DNA of 64,000 nt from an uncultured Collinsella sp. (GTDB lineage: Bacteria > Actinomycetota > Coriobacteriia > Coriobacteriales > Coriobacteriaceae). The stretch is from assembly GCA_900757505.1 (NCBI GenBank), contig CAAEOE010000035.1, positions 4,520 through 68,519 on the forward strand, in the 5' to 3' direction. The notes under the pieces were generated by a model. The model was not told the origin of the DNA, ran no database searches, and saw nothing but the letters and a program-made list of their open reading frames with translations. A program made the position numbers and the translations under genes. This document shows, piece by piece, positions 43,077-51,796 of the stretch (its first letter is position 1; every line of letters begins with the position of its first letter).

Positions 43077-43167
43077 GGAGAGCTGACCGAGAGGCCGAAG
43101 GTGCTCGCCTGCTAAGCGAGTATGCCCCAAAAGGGCATCTGGGGTTCGAATCCCCAGCTCTCCGCCA
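43077..43167 (+). tRNA. tRNA-Ser (GCT)
   Basis: 91 bases with a long variable arm (ATGCCCCAAAAGGGCAT), acceptor GGAGAGC/GCTCTCC, anticodon stem CTCGC/GCGAG with loop CTGCTAA (anticodon GCT), and encoded CCA. Confidence 0.96.
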
Positions 43168-43430
43168 GTACGAATTTGAAGAAGGGTCCCATTTGGGGCC
43201 CTTTTTATTATCAAGAATGGCGGCTGGGGATTCGAACCCGAGAGGGCACGGGCGTTAAGCAAACGCGAAAGCGTTTGTAGCCCGTGGGCGAAAAGCCGCC
43301 AGGCTTTGAAGCCGGAGGGCATGCGCAGCATGCCCGGACATCCCCAGCTCTCCGCCAGTAAGACTTTAAAGAAGGGTTCCGAAAGGGACCCTTTTTTAGT
43401 TGAACCACGTTAGCTGGGGATTCGAACCCT
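43150..43430 (+). repeat. tRNA-Ser trailer repeat units (T4, one full and one partial)
   Basis: The tRNA 3' end plus terminator (from 43150) recurs from 43340, again 190 bp on. The antisense T-arm GCTGGGGATTCGAACCC occurs twice (43223-43239 and 43413-43429), also 190 bp apart, so a second, truncated unit follows the first. Interior: P1 ACGGGC/GCCCGT (43248, 43280) enclosing AAACGC/GCGTTT, P2 AAAGCC/GGCTTT (43292, 43302), P3 GGCATGC/GCATGCC (43318, 43328). Confidence 0.88.
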
Positions 43431-43431
43431 C

Positions 43432-43464
43432 AAAAAAAGGAGGCATCCTTTCGGACGCCTCCTT
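43432..43464 (-). terminator. Terminator of the D,D-carboxypeptidase gene
   Basis: GGAGGCaTCC pairs with GGAcGCCTCC (43439-43462). On the minus strand it is followed by TTTTTTT. Confidence 0.88.
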
Positions 43465-43489
43465 TCAGTGGACTTATTATTCTTGCGCC

Positions 43490-44830
43490 CTACACCTCGG
43501 GCGCCTTGGCGACGGTCTCGCTTTCTGCCGTGAGTGGGCGGTTGTCGATGCGACGGCCCAAGCGATCGAGCTTCACGAGCAGCCATTCAATGGGATTCGG
43601 CCCTGCGCCTTCCTCGTCGGCAACCAGGTCCATGACGGCGATCTTGGTGCCGTCCTGCTTGAGCGTGACGCTGCCCACCTTGTCGCCCACATGCACCGTG
43701 CCCGAAAGATCGTCGTAGCTAACCTTTTCGGTCACCTCGCCGGCAAGGGAAAACACGGTCGCTTGCGCCGTGGGATCGGCGAGTGTGGCGTCGATCGTCT
43801 TATCCGTCCAGTCGGTTTGACCAATGCGCGCCATAAGCGGGTTGCCGTTGGCGGTCTTTTCCTGTGTGTTGGCGATTGCGACCGTCACCTTGTGACCGTA
43901 GTACCAATTGGCAAGGGTTGCGGTATCGGTAAAGCGCTGGTCGGTGGTGGTGGAGTTCAAAACGACGGTGTAGATCTCGTCGCCGTCTCGGTTGTAGGCG
44001 CTCGTAAAGCAATAGCCCGCGTCGTCGGTGGTGCCGGTCTTGCCACCGATGTTGCCATCTTGGCCCAGCAAATAGTTATGCGTGTCCATGGAATGCGAAT
44101 GGTCGGTGCCGTCGGCGCCCGTGACCTCGATCCAGGAATCCTCGCTCGCTACGACCTCGCGGATCGTGTCGTTTTTCATGGCCTCCTGCATCATCAGCGC
44201 TACGTCGTGTGCGGTTGAGTGCATATCGCCAGCCCACTCATCAAAGTCCAGACCATGCGGGTTTTCAAAAAGCGTACCGGTGCAGCCGAGCTTCTTAGCG
44301 CGCTCGTTCATGGCCTTCACAAAGGTTGCCTCGGCGTCTTTGGTCTTAGGGTCGATCTTCTTGCCCACATATTCGGCGAGCACGATGGCGGCGTCGTTGC
44401 CCGAGGGAATCATCAGGCCGCGCAGTGCCTGCTTCACGGTGAGCTCGTCGCCTTCGAGTAGGCCGGCTGTTGAATTGCCCACGGTGGCTGCGGCGTTGCT
44501 CACCGTGGCCTTCTCGTCCATCTTGCAATTCTCGACGGTTAGGATTGCGGTCATGACCTTGGTGATCGAGGCAATCTTGACCTGCTCATCGGCGCCGCGG
44601 GCATAGTAGACGGTGCCGTCTTTGCCCATGACGAGGGCATTGGTCGCATCGATATCGGGCAGGTTTTCGGCCGTGATGCCGCGCGCATCGGCGGTTTTGC
44701 CGCAAACATTGTCGGTCGTGAGTACTTGGGCGCCGGCGACGGTGGGCACGCCAGCGGCAAGGGCGATAGCGCAGACAAAGCCGGCGGCAAGCTGGGCTGA
44801 GCGCTTTGCAAAAGAGGTGAGGGACTTCAC
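43490..44830 (-). CDS. dacA: Serine-type D-Ala-D-Ala carboxypeptidase (S11)
   Basis: Trims peptidoglycan pentapeptides outside the membrane. About 446 residues. A basic N-terminus and hydrophobic helix ending AGVPTVAGA form a signal peptide. The catalytic motifs SITK (about 87), SGN (about 143) and KTGTT (about 263) are all present, with a PBP5-like C-terminal beta domain. GTG 44830 is preferred: the longer frame upstream contains a TATACT box at about 44864 that looks like its promoter. It is divergent from the VanRS-like pair. Gene symbol assigned by family. Confidence 0.88.
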   Translation of the reverse strand: MKSLTSFAKRSAQLAAGFVCAIALAAGVPTVAGAQVLTTDNVCGKTADARGITAENLPDIDATNALVMGKDGTVYYARGADEQVKIASITKVMTAILTVENCKMDEKATVSNAAATVGNSTAGLLEGDELTVKQALRGLMIPSGNDAAIVLAEYVGKKIDPKTKDAEATFVKAMNERAKKLGCTGTLFENPHGLDFDEWAGDMHSTAHDVALMMQEAMKNDTIREVVASEDSWIEVTGADGTDHSHSMDTHNYLLGQDGNIGGKTGTTDDAGYCFTSAYNRDGDEIYTVVLNSTTTDQRFTDTATLANWYYGHKVTVAIANTQEKTANGNPLMARIGQTDWTDKTIDATLADPTAQATVFSLAGEVTEKVSYDDLSGTVHVGDKVGSVTLKQDGTKIAVMDLVADEEGAGPNPIEWLLVKLDRLGRRIDNRPLTAESETVAKAPEV

Positions 44831-45027
44831 GGATTTCGCTTTCGACGGGATGGTCTCTTCTGGAACTAGAGTATATCGTTTGCCGGCGTCGGCGATCATC
44901 GCGTGCGTGCGTGGCCCACATCCGCGCCCGAACGGGCACAAGGGTGCTTAAGGCCGACTTAATCACCCACGCTTGTTGTGTGTGGCATGCGCCCCCTCGG
45001 GCATAATGGAGCGCGAGAGGAGCACGC

Positions 45028-45723
45028 ATGAACGAGCGCATTTTGGTAGTTGATGACGAAAAGGCCATCGCCGACTTGGTTGGTATCTACCTTACAAAAG
45101 AAGGCTTTGACGTACAGGTCGCCTATAGCGGGGCCGATGCTGCCAAGGCAATCTTGGAGCAGGAGTTCGATCTGGCGCTGCTGGATGTCATGCTGCCCGA
45201 TATCGATGGGCTTGAGTTGCTGCGCACGATCCGTTCCAGCCATACCTATCCCGTGATCATGCTGACGGCGCGCGATGCCCAGCAAGACAAGATCGAGGGC
45301 CTTTCGCTTGGCGCGGACGATTACGTGGTTAAGCCGTTCCGCCCGCTGGAGCTCATCGCGCGCGTGCACGCTCAGCTTCGTCGCTACACCAGCTACGGTA
45401 GCCGTGCGCAGGCGGCCGAGTCGCCGACCATCCAGTTCGACGGCCTAGAGATCAACCGCGATGCCCGTTCCGTAACGGTGGACGGTGCGCCGGTTCGCCT
45501 CATGCCCATCGAGTATTCCATCTTGCTGTATCTGGTCGAGCATCGCGGCAGTGTGGTGGCCGTGGAGGATCTGTTCCGCGCGGTGTGGAACGAGGATTTT
45601 ATGCCCGGCTCCAACAATACGGTGATGGTGCACATTCGCCACCTGCGCGAAAAGATCGGTGACGACGCTCAAAAGCCGCGCTTTATCAAAAACGTCTGGG
45701 GCGTCGGCTACATAATCGAATAA
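45028..45723 (+). CDS. VanR-like response regulator
   Basis: 231 residues. The receiver domain (ILVVDDEKAIADLVGIYL; phosphoacceptor Asp in LLDVMLPD; Lys in VVKPF) and a C-terminal OmpR-type winged helix are both complete. The N-terminal sequence is strongly VanR-like. Good GAGAGGAG ribosome site. It pairs with the kinase 25 bp downstream and is divergent from the D,D-carboxypeptidase gene, a plausible target. Confidence 0.85.
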   Translation: MNERILVVDDEKAIADLVGIYLTKEGFDVQVAYSGADAAKAILEQEFDLALLDVMLPDIDGLELLRTIRSSHTYPVIMLTARDAQQDKIEGLSLGADDYVVKPFRPLELIARVHAQLRRYTSYGSRAQAAESPTIQFDGLEINRDARSVTVDGAPVRLMPIEYSILLYLVEHRGSVVAVEDLFRAVWNEDFMPGSNNTVMVHIRHLREKIGDDAQKPRFIKNVWGVGYIIE

Positions 45724-45748
45724 CGCCTTTGATGGTGGGGAAGTGGAT

Positions 45749-46987
45749 ATGACAAAAGACGATAGGCAGGCATTCGAGGTGCCCGATCGACTCTTTGAAT
45801 ACGTGAGGTCGGTCGTCGACAACCGCGCGCTTGCAACGGTGCTGCTCTTTTTGCTGAGCCTGCTGCTGATTGGCATCGATAACATCGCTGGAATCTTGGC
45901 GGTGCTGCTTGTCGGCTTTTTGCTGATCGATCGATTTGAAATCGTACGCCGCTGCGTGGTGATTGGCGGTGCCGCGTGGGCCATGACGTTGGCGATTGGC
46001 GCCATGGCACTCGGCGGCATCGAAGGGCCGGTGCTGTTCGATGCCGGCTTTGTATTCAACATGCTTGGCTTTGTGCTGGCGCTTGCCGTGTGCGTGCTGT
46101 TCTTTTGCGGCCGCGCCCTGTACTGCCAGGGCTACGAGCAGGGCGAGCAGCATGCCGATTGTGTGCTGGCCGCTCGTATTCAAGATTGCCTGATCGATCA
46201 CCCCGACACCTGGGACAACATCGACGGCGACTTCCTGGAGGTCGAGGGCGCACTCAACCGTGTGCGCGATCGCGAGCGCAAGGTGCAGCAGGCCTTGCGT
46301 GACGAGTCTCATCGCAAGGACGATCTGGTCACGTACTTGGCACATGACCTACGCACCCCGCTTGCCAGTGTGGTGGGCTATCTTTCGCTGCTGCAAGAGG
46401 CTCCCGAGCTGCCGGTTGAGCAACGTGCACACTTTACGGGCGTGGCGCTCGACAAGGCGCACCGGCTCGATGCGCTCATCGAAGAGTTCTTCGATATCAC
46501 GCGCTTTGACTTCCACGATATCGTGCTCACGCGCGGCTATGTTGATCTGGGGTTGCTGCTGGCTCAGGTGGCTGACGAGTTCTATCCCATCCTCAACGAG
46601 CAGCATAAGGAAGCCCAGGTTGATATTCGCGAGGACCTGACGGTGCTCGTGGATGGCGATAAGATGGCCCGCGTGTTCAACAACATCATGAAAAATGCCG
46701 TCGCCTATAGCTATGAGGGCTCGACTATCATGATTGAGGCCAGGCGCCAAGACGATGGCGGCGTGCGCGTGCGCTTTATCAATCAGGGCGATCCTATCCC
46801 TGCGGCTAAGCTCAAGGTGATCTTTGAGAAGTTCTATCGCCTGGATGCGGCGCGTGCGACCAATCGCGGTGGTGCCGGTTTGGGCCTTGCTATTGCCAAG
46901 GAGATCATCGCGGCACACGGCGGTACCGTTGCATGTGAATCGACGCCCGAACACACGATATTCACCATCGAGCTGCCCGCCGCATAG
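45749..46987 (+). CDS. VanS-like sensor histidine kinase
   Basis: About 412 residues. Four closely spaced hydrophobic segments between about 25 and 125 replace the usual single extracytoplasmic loop. The dimerisation helix carries YLAHDLRTPLASVVGYL (His at about 200), and the ATPase domain has NNIMKNAVAYS and GGAGLGLAIAKEI. ATG 45749 follows GGTGGGGAAG; GTG 45743 is an alternative. Confidence 0.85.
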   Translation: MTKDDRQAFEVPDRLFEYVRSVVDNRALATVLLFLLSLLLIGIDNIAGILAVLLVGFLLIDRFEIVRRCVVIGGAAWAMTLAIGAMALGGIEGPVLFDAGFVFNMLGFVLALAVCVLFFCGRALYCQGYEQGEQHADCVLAARIQDCLIDHPDTWDNIDGDFLEVEGALNRVRDRERKVQQALRDESHRKDDLVTYLAHDLRTPLASVVGYLSLLQEAPELPVEQRAHFTGVALDKAHRLDALIEEFFDITRFDFHDIVLTRGYVDLGLLLAQVADEFYPILNEQHKEAQVDIREDLTVLVDGDKMARVFNNIMKNAVAYSYEGSTIMIEARRQDDGGVRVRFINQGDPIPAAKLKVIFEKFYRLDAARATNRGGAGLGLAIAKEIIAAHGGTVACESTPEHTIFTIELPAA

Positions 46988-47090
46988 CTAGCGTGCCCTT
47001 ACAAACACTTGACAATGTGCTCACGTGCGTATGAGCCGCGATTCCTACTATCGATACTGCTGAATTGATATCGATATGGAGGTGTGCGGT

Positions 47091-47966
47091 ATGACGGCTG
47101 CTGCGGCTGTGGAGCCCACGGAGCTTGAAGAACTCATGGAAGCGCAGGCCGAGGCCGCGCATGAGCGCGAGGTTGGGGATGCGACTCGCCCCACGGCAGA
47201 GGATCTTGCCGCCTCGCCGACGCGCATCGACGTCGAGGGCCTCGACCTGTTCTATGGCGACCACCATGCGCTCAAGGACGTGAATATCAAGATCCGCGAC
47301 AAGCAGATCACCTCGTTCATCGGGCCTTCGGGCTGCGGAAAGTCTACGTTGCTGCGCTGCTTTAACCGCATGAACGACGGCATCAAGGATTGCCGCATCG
47401 AGGGCAAGATTGCGCTCGATGGTCAAGATATCCTGGGCGATTACGACATCTGCCGTTTGCGCCAGCGCGTGGGCATGGTGTTCCAGCGCCCCAACCCGTT
47501 TCCCATGAGCATTTATGACAACGTCGCGTACGGCCCCCGTGGCATGGGCGTGCGCGATCGCGCCGTGCTGGATGAGCTGGTCGAGGATTCCCTTCGTCGA
47601 GCCGCTCTGTGGGATGAGGTCAAGGACAAGCTCAAGGAGTCGGGCCTGGGCCTTTCGGGCGGGCAGCAGCAGCGCCTGTGCATCGCCCGCGCGCTTGCCG
47701 TGCAACCCGACATCCTGCTGATGGATGAGCCCACGAGCGCCCTCGACCCCGTGTCGACGCTGGTGGTGGAGCAGCTTGCCTGCGAGCTCAAGGAGACCTG
47801 CACGTTGGTGGTCGTTACGCACAATATGCAGCAGGCGGCGCGCATCTCCGACTCGGTCGCGTTTTTCTTGCTGGGCGAGCTGGTGGAGCACGCGCCCACC
47901 GCTCAGCTCTTCAAAAAACCGACCGATTCGCGCACAGCGGATTATTTGACGGGACGTTTTGGCTGA
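47091..47966 (+). CDS. pstB: Phosphate ABC transporter ATPase PstB
   Basis: 291 residues. A 50-residue Glu/Ala-rich N-terminal extension precedes the ABC domain: Walker A GPSGCGKSTLL (about 78), Q-loop MVFQRPNPFPMSIYDN (PstB-specific), signature LSGGQQQR and Walker B ILLMDEPTSALDP. pstS, pstC, pstA and phoU are not adjacent, yet a PhoBR-like pair follows directly. GGAGG precedes the ATG. Confidence 0.92.
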   Translation: MTAAAAVEPTELEELMEAQAEAAHEREVGDATRPTAEDLAASPTRIDVEGLDLFYGDHHALKDVNIKIRDKQITSFIGPSGCGKSTLLRCFNRMNDGIKDCRIEGKIALDGQDILGDYDICRLRQRVGMVFQRPNPFPMSIYDNVAYGPRGMGVRDRAVLDELVEDSLRRAALWDEVKDKLKESGLGLSGGQQQRLCIARALAVQPDILLMDEPTSALDPVSTLVVEQLACELKETCTLVVVTHNMQQAARISDSVAFFLLGELVEHAPTAQLFKKPTDSRTADYLTGRFG

Positions 47967-48030
47967 TACCATCTCGTAAAGGTACCTTTAGGGTTAAGAT
48001 GCGGTCATGCCGGCCGCAAAGGGGTTCAAC

Positions 48031-48759
48031 ATGATCTATTACGTCGAGGACGATGACAACATCAGGGATTTGACGGTCTATGCGCTGCGCAAGCAGGGGA
48101 TCGAGGCCGAGGGCTTTTCGTGCGATGGTGAGTTTAAGGCTGCTGTGGCGCGACGGGTGCCCGATGCTGTCCTGCTCGACATCATGTTGCCCGATACCGA
48201 TGGCCTGGCAATTATGCGTCGCCTGCGTGCCGACCGCCTGACGGCGACGGTGCCCATCATGATGCTTACTGCCAAGGACACCGAGCTCGACAAGGTGATG
48301 GCGCTCGATGGCGGTGCCGACGATTACCTGACTAAGCCGTTTTCGCTCATGGAGCTTGCGAGCCGTTGCCGCGCACTGCTGCGTCGCGGCGGCATGGTCA
48401 AGCAGGCGAGCGATGTGCTCAGTGTGGGCGACATCGTGCTCTCGCCCAGCCATCGCGAGGTGACCGTTGCCGGCGAGCCGCTTAAGCTCACCCTGCGCGA
48501 GTTCGACCTGCTTGAGTATCTCATGCGCAAGCCCGGCGTGGTCTTTACCCGCGAGTCGTTGCTGCAGAGCGTGTGGGGCTGGGACTTCGACGGCGGTTCG
48601 CGCACCGTTGACGTGCACGTGCAGACGCTTCGCCAAAAACTGGGCGAGCATGCCAGCGCCATCGAGACCGTGCGCGGCGTGGGCTACCGCTTGGCTGAGC
48701 CTTCTGCCGGTGATGGTGCCGAAGGTGACGACACCGCGTCCACCGCATCGGAGGAGTAA
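48031..48759 (+). CDS. PhoB-like response regulator
   Basis: 242 residues, OmpR family. Receiver IYYVEDDDNIRDLTVYAL, phosphoacceptor in LLDIMLPDTD, Lys in LTKPFSLMEL, then a winged helix with LREFDLLEYLMRKPG and VDVHVQTLRQKLG. ATG 48031 is chosen since AAGGGG precedes it. The tail ends in a Ser/Ala/Glu-rich extension. Its position between pstB and the kinase points to phosphate control. Confidence 0.85.
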   Translation: MIYYVEDDDNIRDLTVYALRKQGIEAEGFSCDGEFKAAVARRVPDAVLLDIMLPDTDGLAIMRRLRADRLTATVPIMMLTAKDTELDKVMALDGGADDYLTKPFSLMELASRCRALLRRGGMVKQASDVLSVGDIVLSPSHREVTVAGEPLKLTLREFDLLEYLMRKPGVVFTRESLLQSVWGWDFDGGSRTVDVHVQTLRQKLGEHASAIETVRGVGYRLAEPSAGDGAEGDDTASTASEE

Positions 48760-48762
48760 CCC

Positions 48763-50187
48763 GTGGTCTTCGCCCCCCAGGGAAAACAAACGCTGTCGCA
48801 CCGCGTTTTTGTGACGATCTTTGTTTGCGCCATGGCGGTTATCGTGGCGTTTACGGTGCTGGGTGCGTTCTTTGTGCAAAACACCTTGGCGGATGCCACG
48901 AGTGCCAATCTGGCGCAGGAAACCGAGCTCATTGCTGCCGCCCTCGACGAGCAGCAGGAGCCCATCCCGTTCTTGCGTAGCCTCGATCGCGAGGACTTAC
49001 GCATCACGCTGATTAACAAGGATGGATCGGTTGCCTACGACAACGAGGCGTCGCCTTCCACACTGCCCAACCATGGCGATCGCCCCGAGGTCATCGAGGC
49101 CTTTGAGAGTGGTTCGGGTTCCGCGGAGCGCGCAAGCTCTACACTCGACGAGATTATGCTGTATCGCGCCGTCACCCTTGATAACGGCCAGGTCGTTCGC
49201 TTGGCGCAGGCCCAGCCTGGCGTTGCGGCGATTTTGCTGTCGATGCTGGCGCCGATGCTGCTTATCGCAGCAGCGGGTGCAGTACTCTCGTTTTTTATGG
49301 CGCGCCGTGAGTCCCGTGCCATCATCGCGCCGTTACAAGAGGTGGATTTGGATCACCCACGCCGTAGCTATGAGCACGCCTATGCCGAGATGGTTCCCAT
49401 GCTTGAGCGCATCGAGTCGCAGCGCCAGGAACTCAAGCGCCAAATGGCGGTGCTAGCGGACAACGACCGTATGCGCCGCGAGTTCACGGCGAATATCACC
49501 CATGAGCTCAAGACGCCGCTTACGGCGATTTCGGGCTATGCCGAGCTCATCGCAAATGGCATGGTCGAGGGCGAGGACGACCTGCGCAACTTTGGCGGTC
49601 GCATCTATCGTGAGGCGGGCCGCTTGGCAGCGCTTGTCAACGACATCCTTACGCTGTCTAACTTGGACGAGGCCGAACGTGCAACTGAGGGCGAGGCGGT
49701 GCCCATTGGGTCCACGGAGCCTATTGAGCTCTCGCGTGTGATCTACGCGGTTGAACAGCGTCTTGAACAGGTTGCCCGTCAGGCGAATGTGACGATAAGT
49801 CATGAGACCAAGCCTGTGGTCATCGAAGGCGTGTCGCGCTTGGTCGACGAGCTCATCTATAATCTGGCAAGCAACGCCATCCGCTACAATCGACCCGGCG
49901 GTACGGTTACGCTGCAGTGCGGCACCAACGACGAAGGCCATCCGTTCCTCGCGGTCGCCGATACGGGAATCGGTATCGCGCCTGAAGAACAGGGCAAGGT
50001 ATTTGAGCGGTTCTATCGCGTGGACAAGAGTAGGTCCAAGGCACGCGGCGGAACCGGCCTGGGGCTTGCCATTGTCAAGCATGCGGCCCTGTATCATCAT
50101 GCCACGCTCGATCTATCGAGCGAGTTGGGCGTGGGAACCACCATTACGGTGGCGTTTCCCATACAGCAGGAGGAGCCATTCGCATAG
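48763..50187 (+). CDS. PhoR-like sensor histidine kinase
   Basis: 474 residues. Two membrane helices (about 15-37 and 150-172) flank an extracytoplasmic sensor region with an RITLINKDGSVAYDNE motif, as in PhoR/ResE-type kinases. The His box is FTANITHELKTPLTAISGY (about 246), followed by N, G1 (DTGIGIAPEEQGKVFERF) and G2 (GGTGLGLAIVKHA) boxes. GTG start 3 bp after the regulator stop, with GGAGGAG. Confidence 0.88.
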   Translation: MVFAPQGKQTLSHRVFVTIFVCAMAVIVAFTVLGAFFVQNTLADATSANLAQETELIAAALDEQQEPIPFLRSLDREDLRITLINKDGSVAYDNEASPSTLPNHGDRPEVIEAFESGSGSAERASSTLDEIMLYRAVTLDNGQVVRLAQAQPGVAAILLSMLAPMLLIAAAGAVLSFFMARRESRAIIAPLQEVDLDHPRRSYEHAYAEMVPMLERIESQRQELKRQMAVLADNDRMRREFTANITHELKTPLTAISGYAELIANGMVEGEDDLRNFGGRIYREAGRLAALVNDILTLSNLDEAERATEGEAVPIGSTEPIELSRVIYAVEQRLEQVARQANVTISHETKPVVIEGVSRLVDELIYNLASNAIRYNRPGGTVTLQCGTNDEGHPFLAVADTGIGIAPEEQGKVFERFYRVDKSRSKARGGTGLGLAIVKHAALYHHATLDLSSELGVGTTITVAFPIQQEEPFA

Positions 50188-50212
50188 CGATACAACATAG
50201 ATAATGATGTAG

Positions 50213-50246
50213 ACGCCGCATCGGACTTTCGGGTGCGGCGTTGTTG
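50213..50246 (+). terminator. Terminator after the PhoR-like gene
   Basis: ACGCCGCATC pairs with GGTGCGGCGT and is followed by TTGTTGT; the T-run is interrupted. Confidence 0.6.
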
Positions 50247-50382
50247 TGCAATTTTACGATCGCTTCCGTCATTTTTACAGGAGAGCCTGTTTCTTATGTA
50301 TAGAGTTTGGTCTCGGTAAAAAGATGCGATAACATACGGACAGTTTTGTCAATCCGAACTGGGGAAATGAAAGGCAAGCTGC

Positions 50383-51039
50383 ATGACCCTTCTCGAACTG
50401 TTCCAGCTGCTGAAGAAGCACCTCAAGCTGGTCATCACCCTTCCGGTGGTCTGCGCGATCGCCATGGGCATCGTGTCCTTCGCTGCGATGGACAACACCT
50501 ATACCGCGACGACGAGCATGTACATTCTCGCCAAGACCGACGATAGCGGTCAGATGAGCTACAACGATCTCTCGGCGAGCCAGATGCTTTCCAACGATAT
50601 CGCCACGCTGCTTGATAGCGATAGCGTCAAGAGCGGCGCCGCCAAAGAACTGGGCCTCACCGATCTGGATGACTACAAGGTGTCTGTTTCCTCCGAGACC
50701 ACCACGCGTGTCATTACGCTTTCGGTTACCGGCACCGATGCCAAGGAGACGGCTGAGGTCGCAAAGGCCATGGCCAGCTCGGTGAGTACGGTCGCTCAGA
50801 ACGTCGGCGCTGCCCAGAGCATCAACGTTATCGACGAGGCTAAGACCCCCGAAGCTCCCAGTGGCCCCAAGCGCACGCTGTATATTGCCGTCGCGTTCCT
50901 CGCCGGTATCTTTATCGCAGTTGCCTATGTCGTTTTGGCAGACATGCTCAATACCCGCATTCGCGGTGCCGAAGAGGCAGAAGAGCTCCTAGGTATTCCC
51001 GTTGTTGGCCGAATTCCGGCTATGAAAGGTGGTAAATAG
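50383..51039 (+). CDS. Wzz-type chain-length/BY-kinase activator protein
   Basis: 218 residues. A Wzz domain with a helix at about 17-37, an extracellular loop (YTATTSMYILAK) and a second helix at about 166-188, then a short cytoplasmic tail. This is the CapA/YveK-type transmembrane activator of the following BY-kinase, working in exopolysaccharide or capsule polymerisation. The preceding 195 bp hold a terminator and a promoter region with no other gene. Confidence 0.85.
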   Translation: MTLLELFQLLKKHLKLVITLPVVCAIAMGIVSFAAMDNTYTATTSMYILAKTDDSGQMSYNDLSASQMLSNDIATLLDSDSVKSGAAKELGLTDLDDYKVSVSSETTTRVITLSVTGTDAKETAEVAKAMASSVSTVAQNVGAAQSINVIDEAKTPEAPSGPKRTLYIAVAFLAGIFIAVAYVVLADMLNTRIRGAEEAEELLGIPVVGRIPAMKGGK

Positions 51040-51041
51040 GC

Positions 51042-51779
51042 ATGGCTAAGGCAAAGAATACCGACAAGCTCGTTGTACAGAATGCCGCCAAGACCCTTCT
51101 GGCCAACATCCGCTTTGCGAGCGTGGACGACCCCATTCGCACCATCACCGTTACCTCCTCGATTCCCAACGAGGGCAAGTCTACGGTTTCCATTAACCTT
51201 GCCCAGGCTATCGCCACGAGCGGCAAGTCCGTGCTCCTGGTCGAGGCCGATATGCGCCGCAGGTCTCTTTCCGATATGCTCGGCGTTCGTTCGCGCGGCG
51301 GACTCTATGCGGTCCTTTCCGAGCAGATCTCCATTGACCAGGCAATTGTCGAGACGGGTCAGAAGAACTTCTACTTCCTCGATGCCGAGCCGCATATTCC
51401 CAATCCTGCCGACATCATCGTCTCTCACCGCTTTGCCAAGCTGGTAAAGGCATTGTCCGCCAAGTTCCAGTACGTCATCTTCGACGCTCCCCCGGTCGGC
51501 ACCTTCATCGATGCTGCCGAGATCGCCAGTCTGACCGACGGCACGCTGTTCGTAGTGCGCGAGGACTTTACCAAGCGCGAAGAGGCGCTCAACGCTATCG
51601 GTCAGCTTAAGAAGTCCGAGAAGGTCAAGCTCATCGGTACCGTTATGAACTACTGCGAGACTGAGACCAGCGAGTACTACTACTCCTACTACACCAAGGA
51701 CGGTAAGAAGGTGAAGAAGGGCTCCGACGATCAGGGGACTTCCAAAAAGGGCATCTTCACCAACCGAGCAAACGTTTAG
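51042..51779 (+). CDS. Bacterial tyrosine kinase (BY-kinase, CapB/YwqD type)
   Basis: 245 residues. Walker A SSIPNEGKST (about 40-49), Walker A' LLVEADMRR, Walker B VIFDAPP, and a C-terminal Tyr cluster (EYYYSYY) that is the autophosphorylation site of this family. It starts 2 bp after the Wzz gene. Confidence 0.92.
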   Translation: MAKAKNTDKLVVQNAAKTLLANIRFASVDDPIRTITVTSSIPNEGKSTVSINLAQAIATSGKSVLLVEADMRRRSLSDMLGVRSRGGLYAVLSEQISIDQAIVETGQKNFYFLDAEPHIPNPADIIVSHRFAKLVKALSAKFQYVIFDAPPVGTFIDAAEIASLTDGTLFVVREDFTKREEALNAIGQLKKSEKVKLIGTVMNYCETETSEYYYSYYTKDGKKVKKGSDDQGTSKKGIFTNRANV

Positions 51780-51796
51780 TTGATTAAGGCTGACCT

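Noticed and set aside
39746..43430. CRISPR array
   Set aside because: The repeats are tRNA 3' ends, occur only two per locus, have a period of 190 bp, and the intervening sequences share structure instead of being unique spacers. No cas genes.
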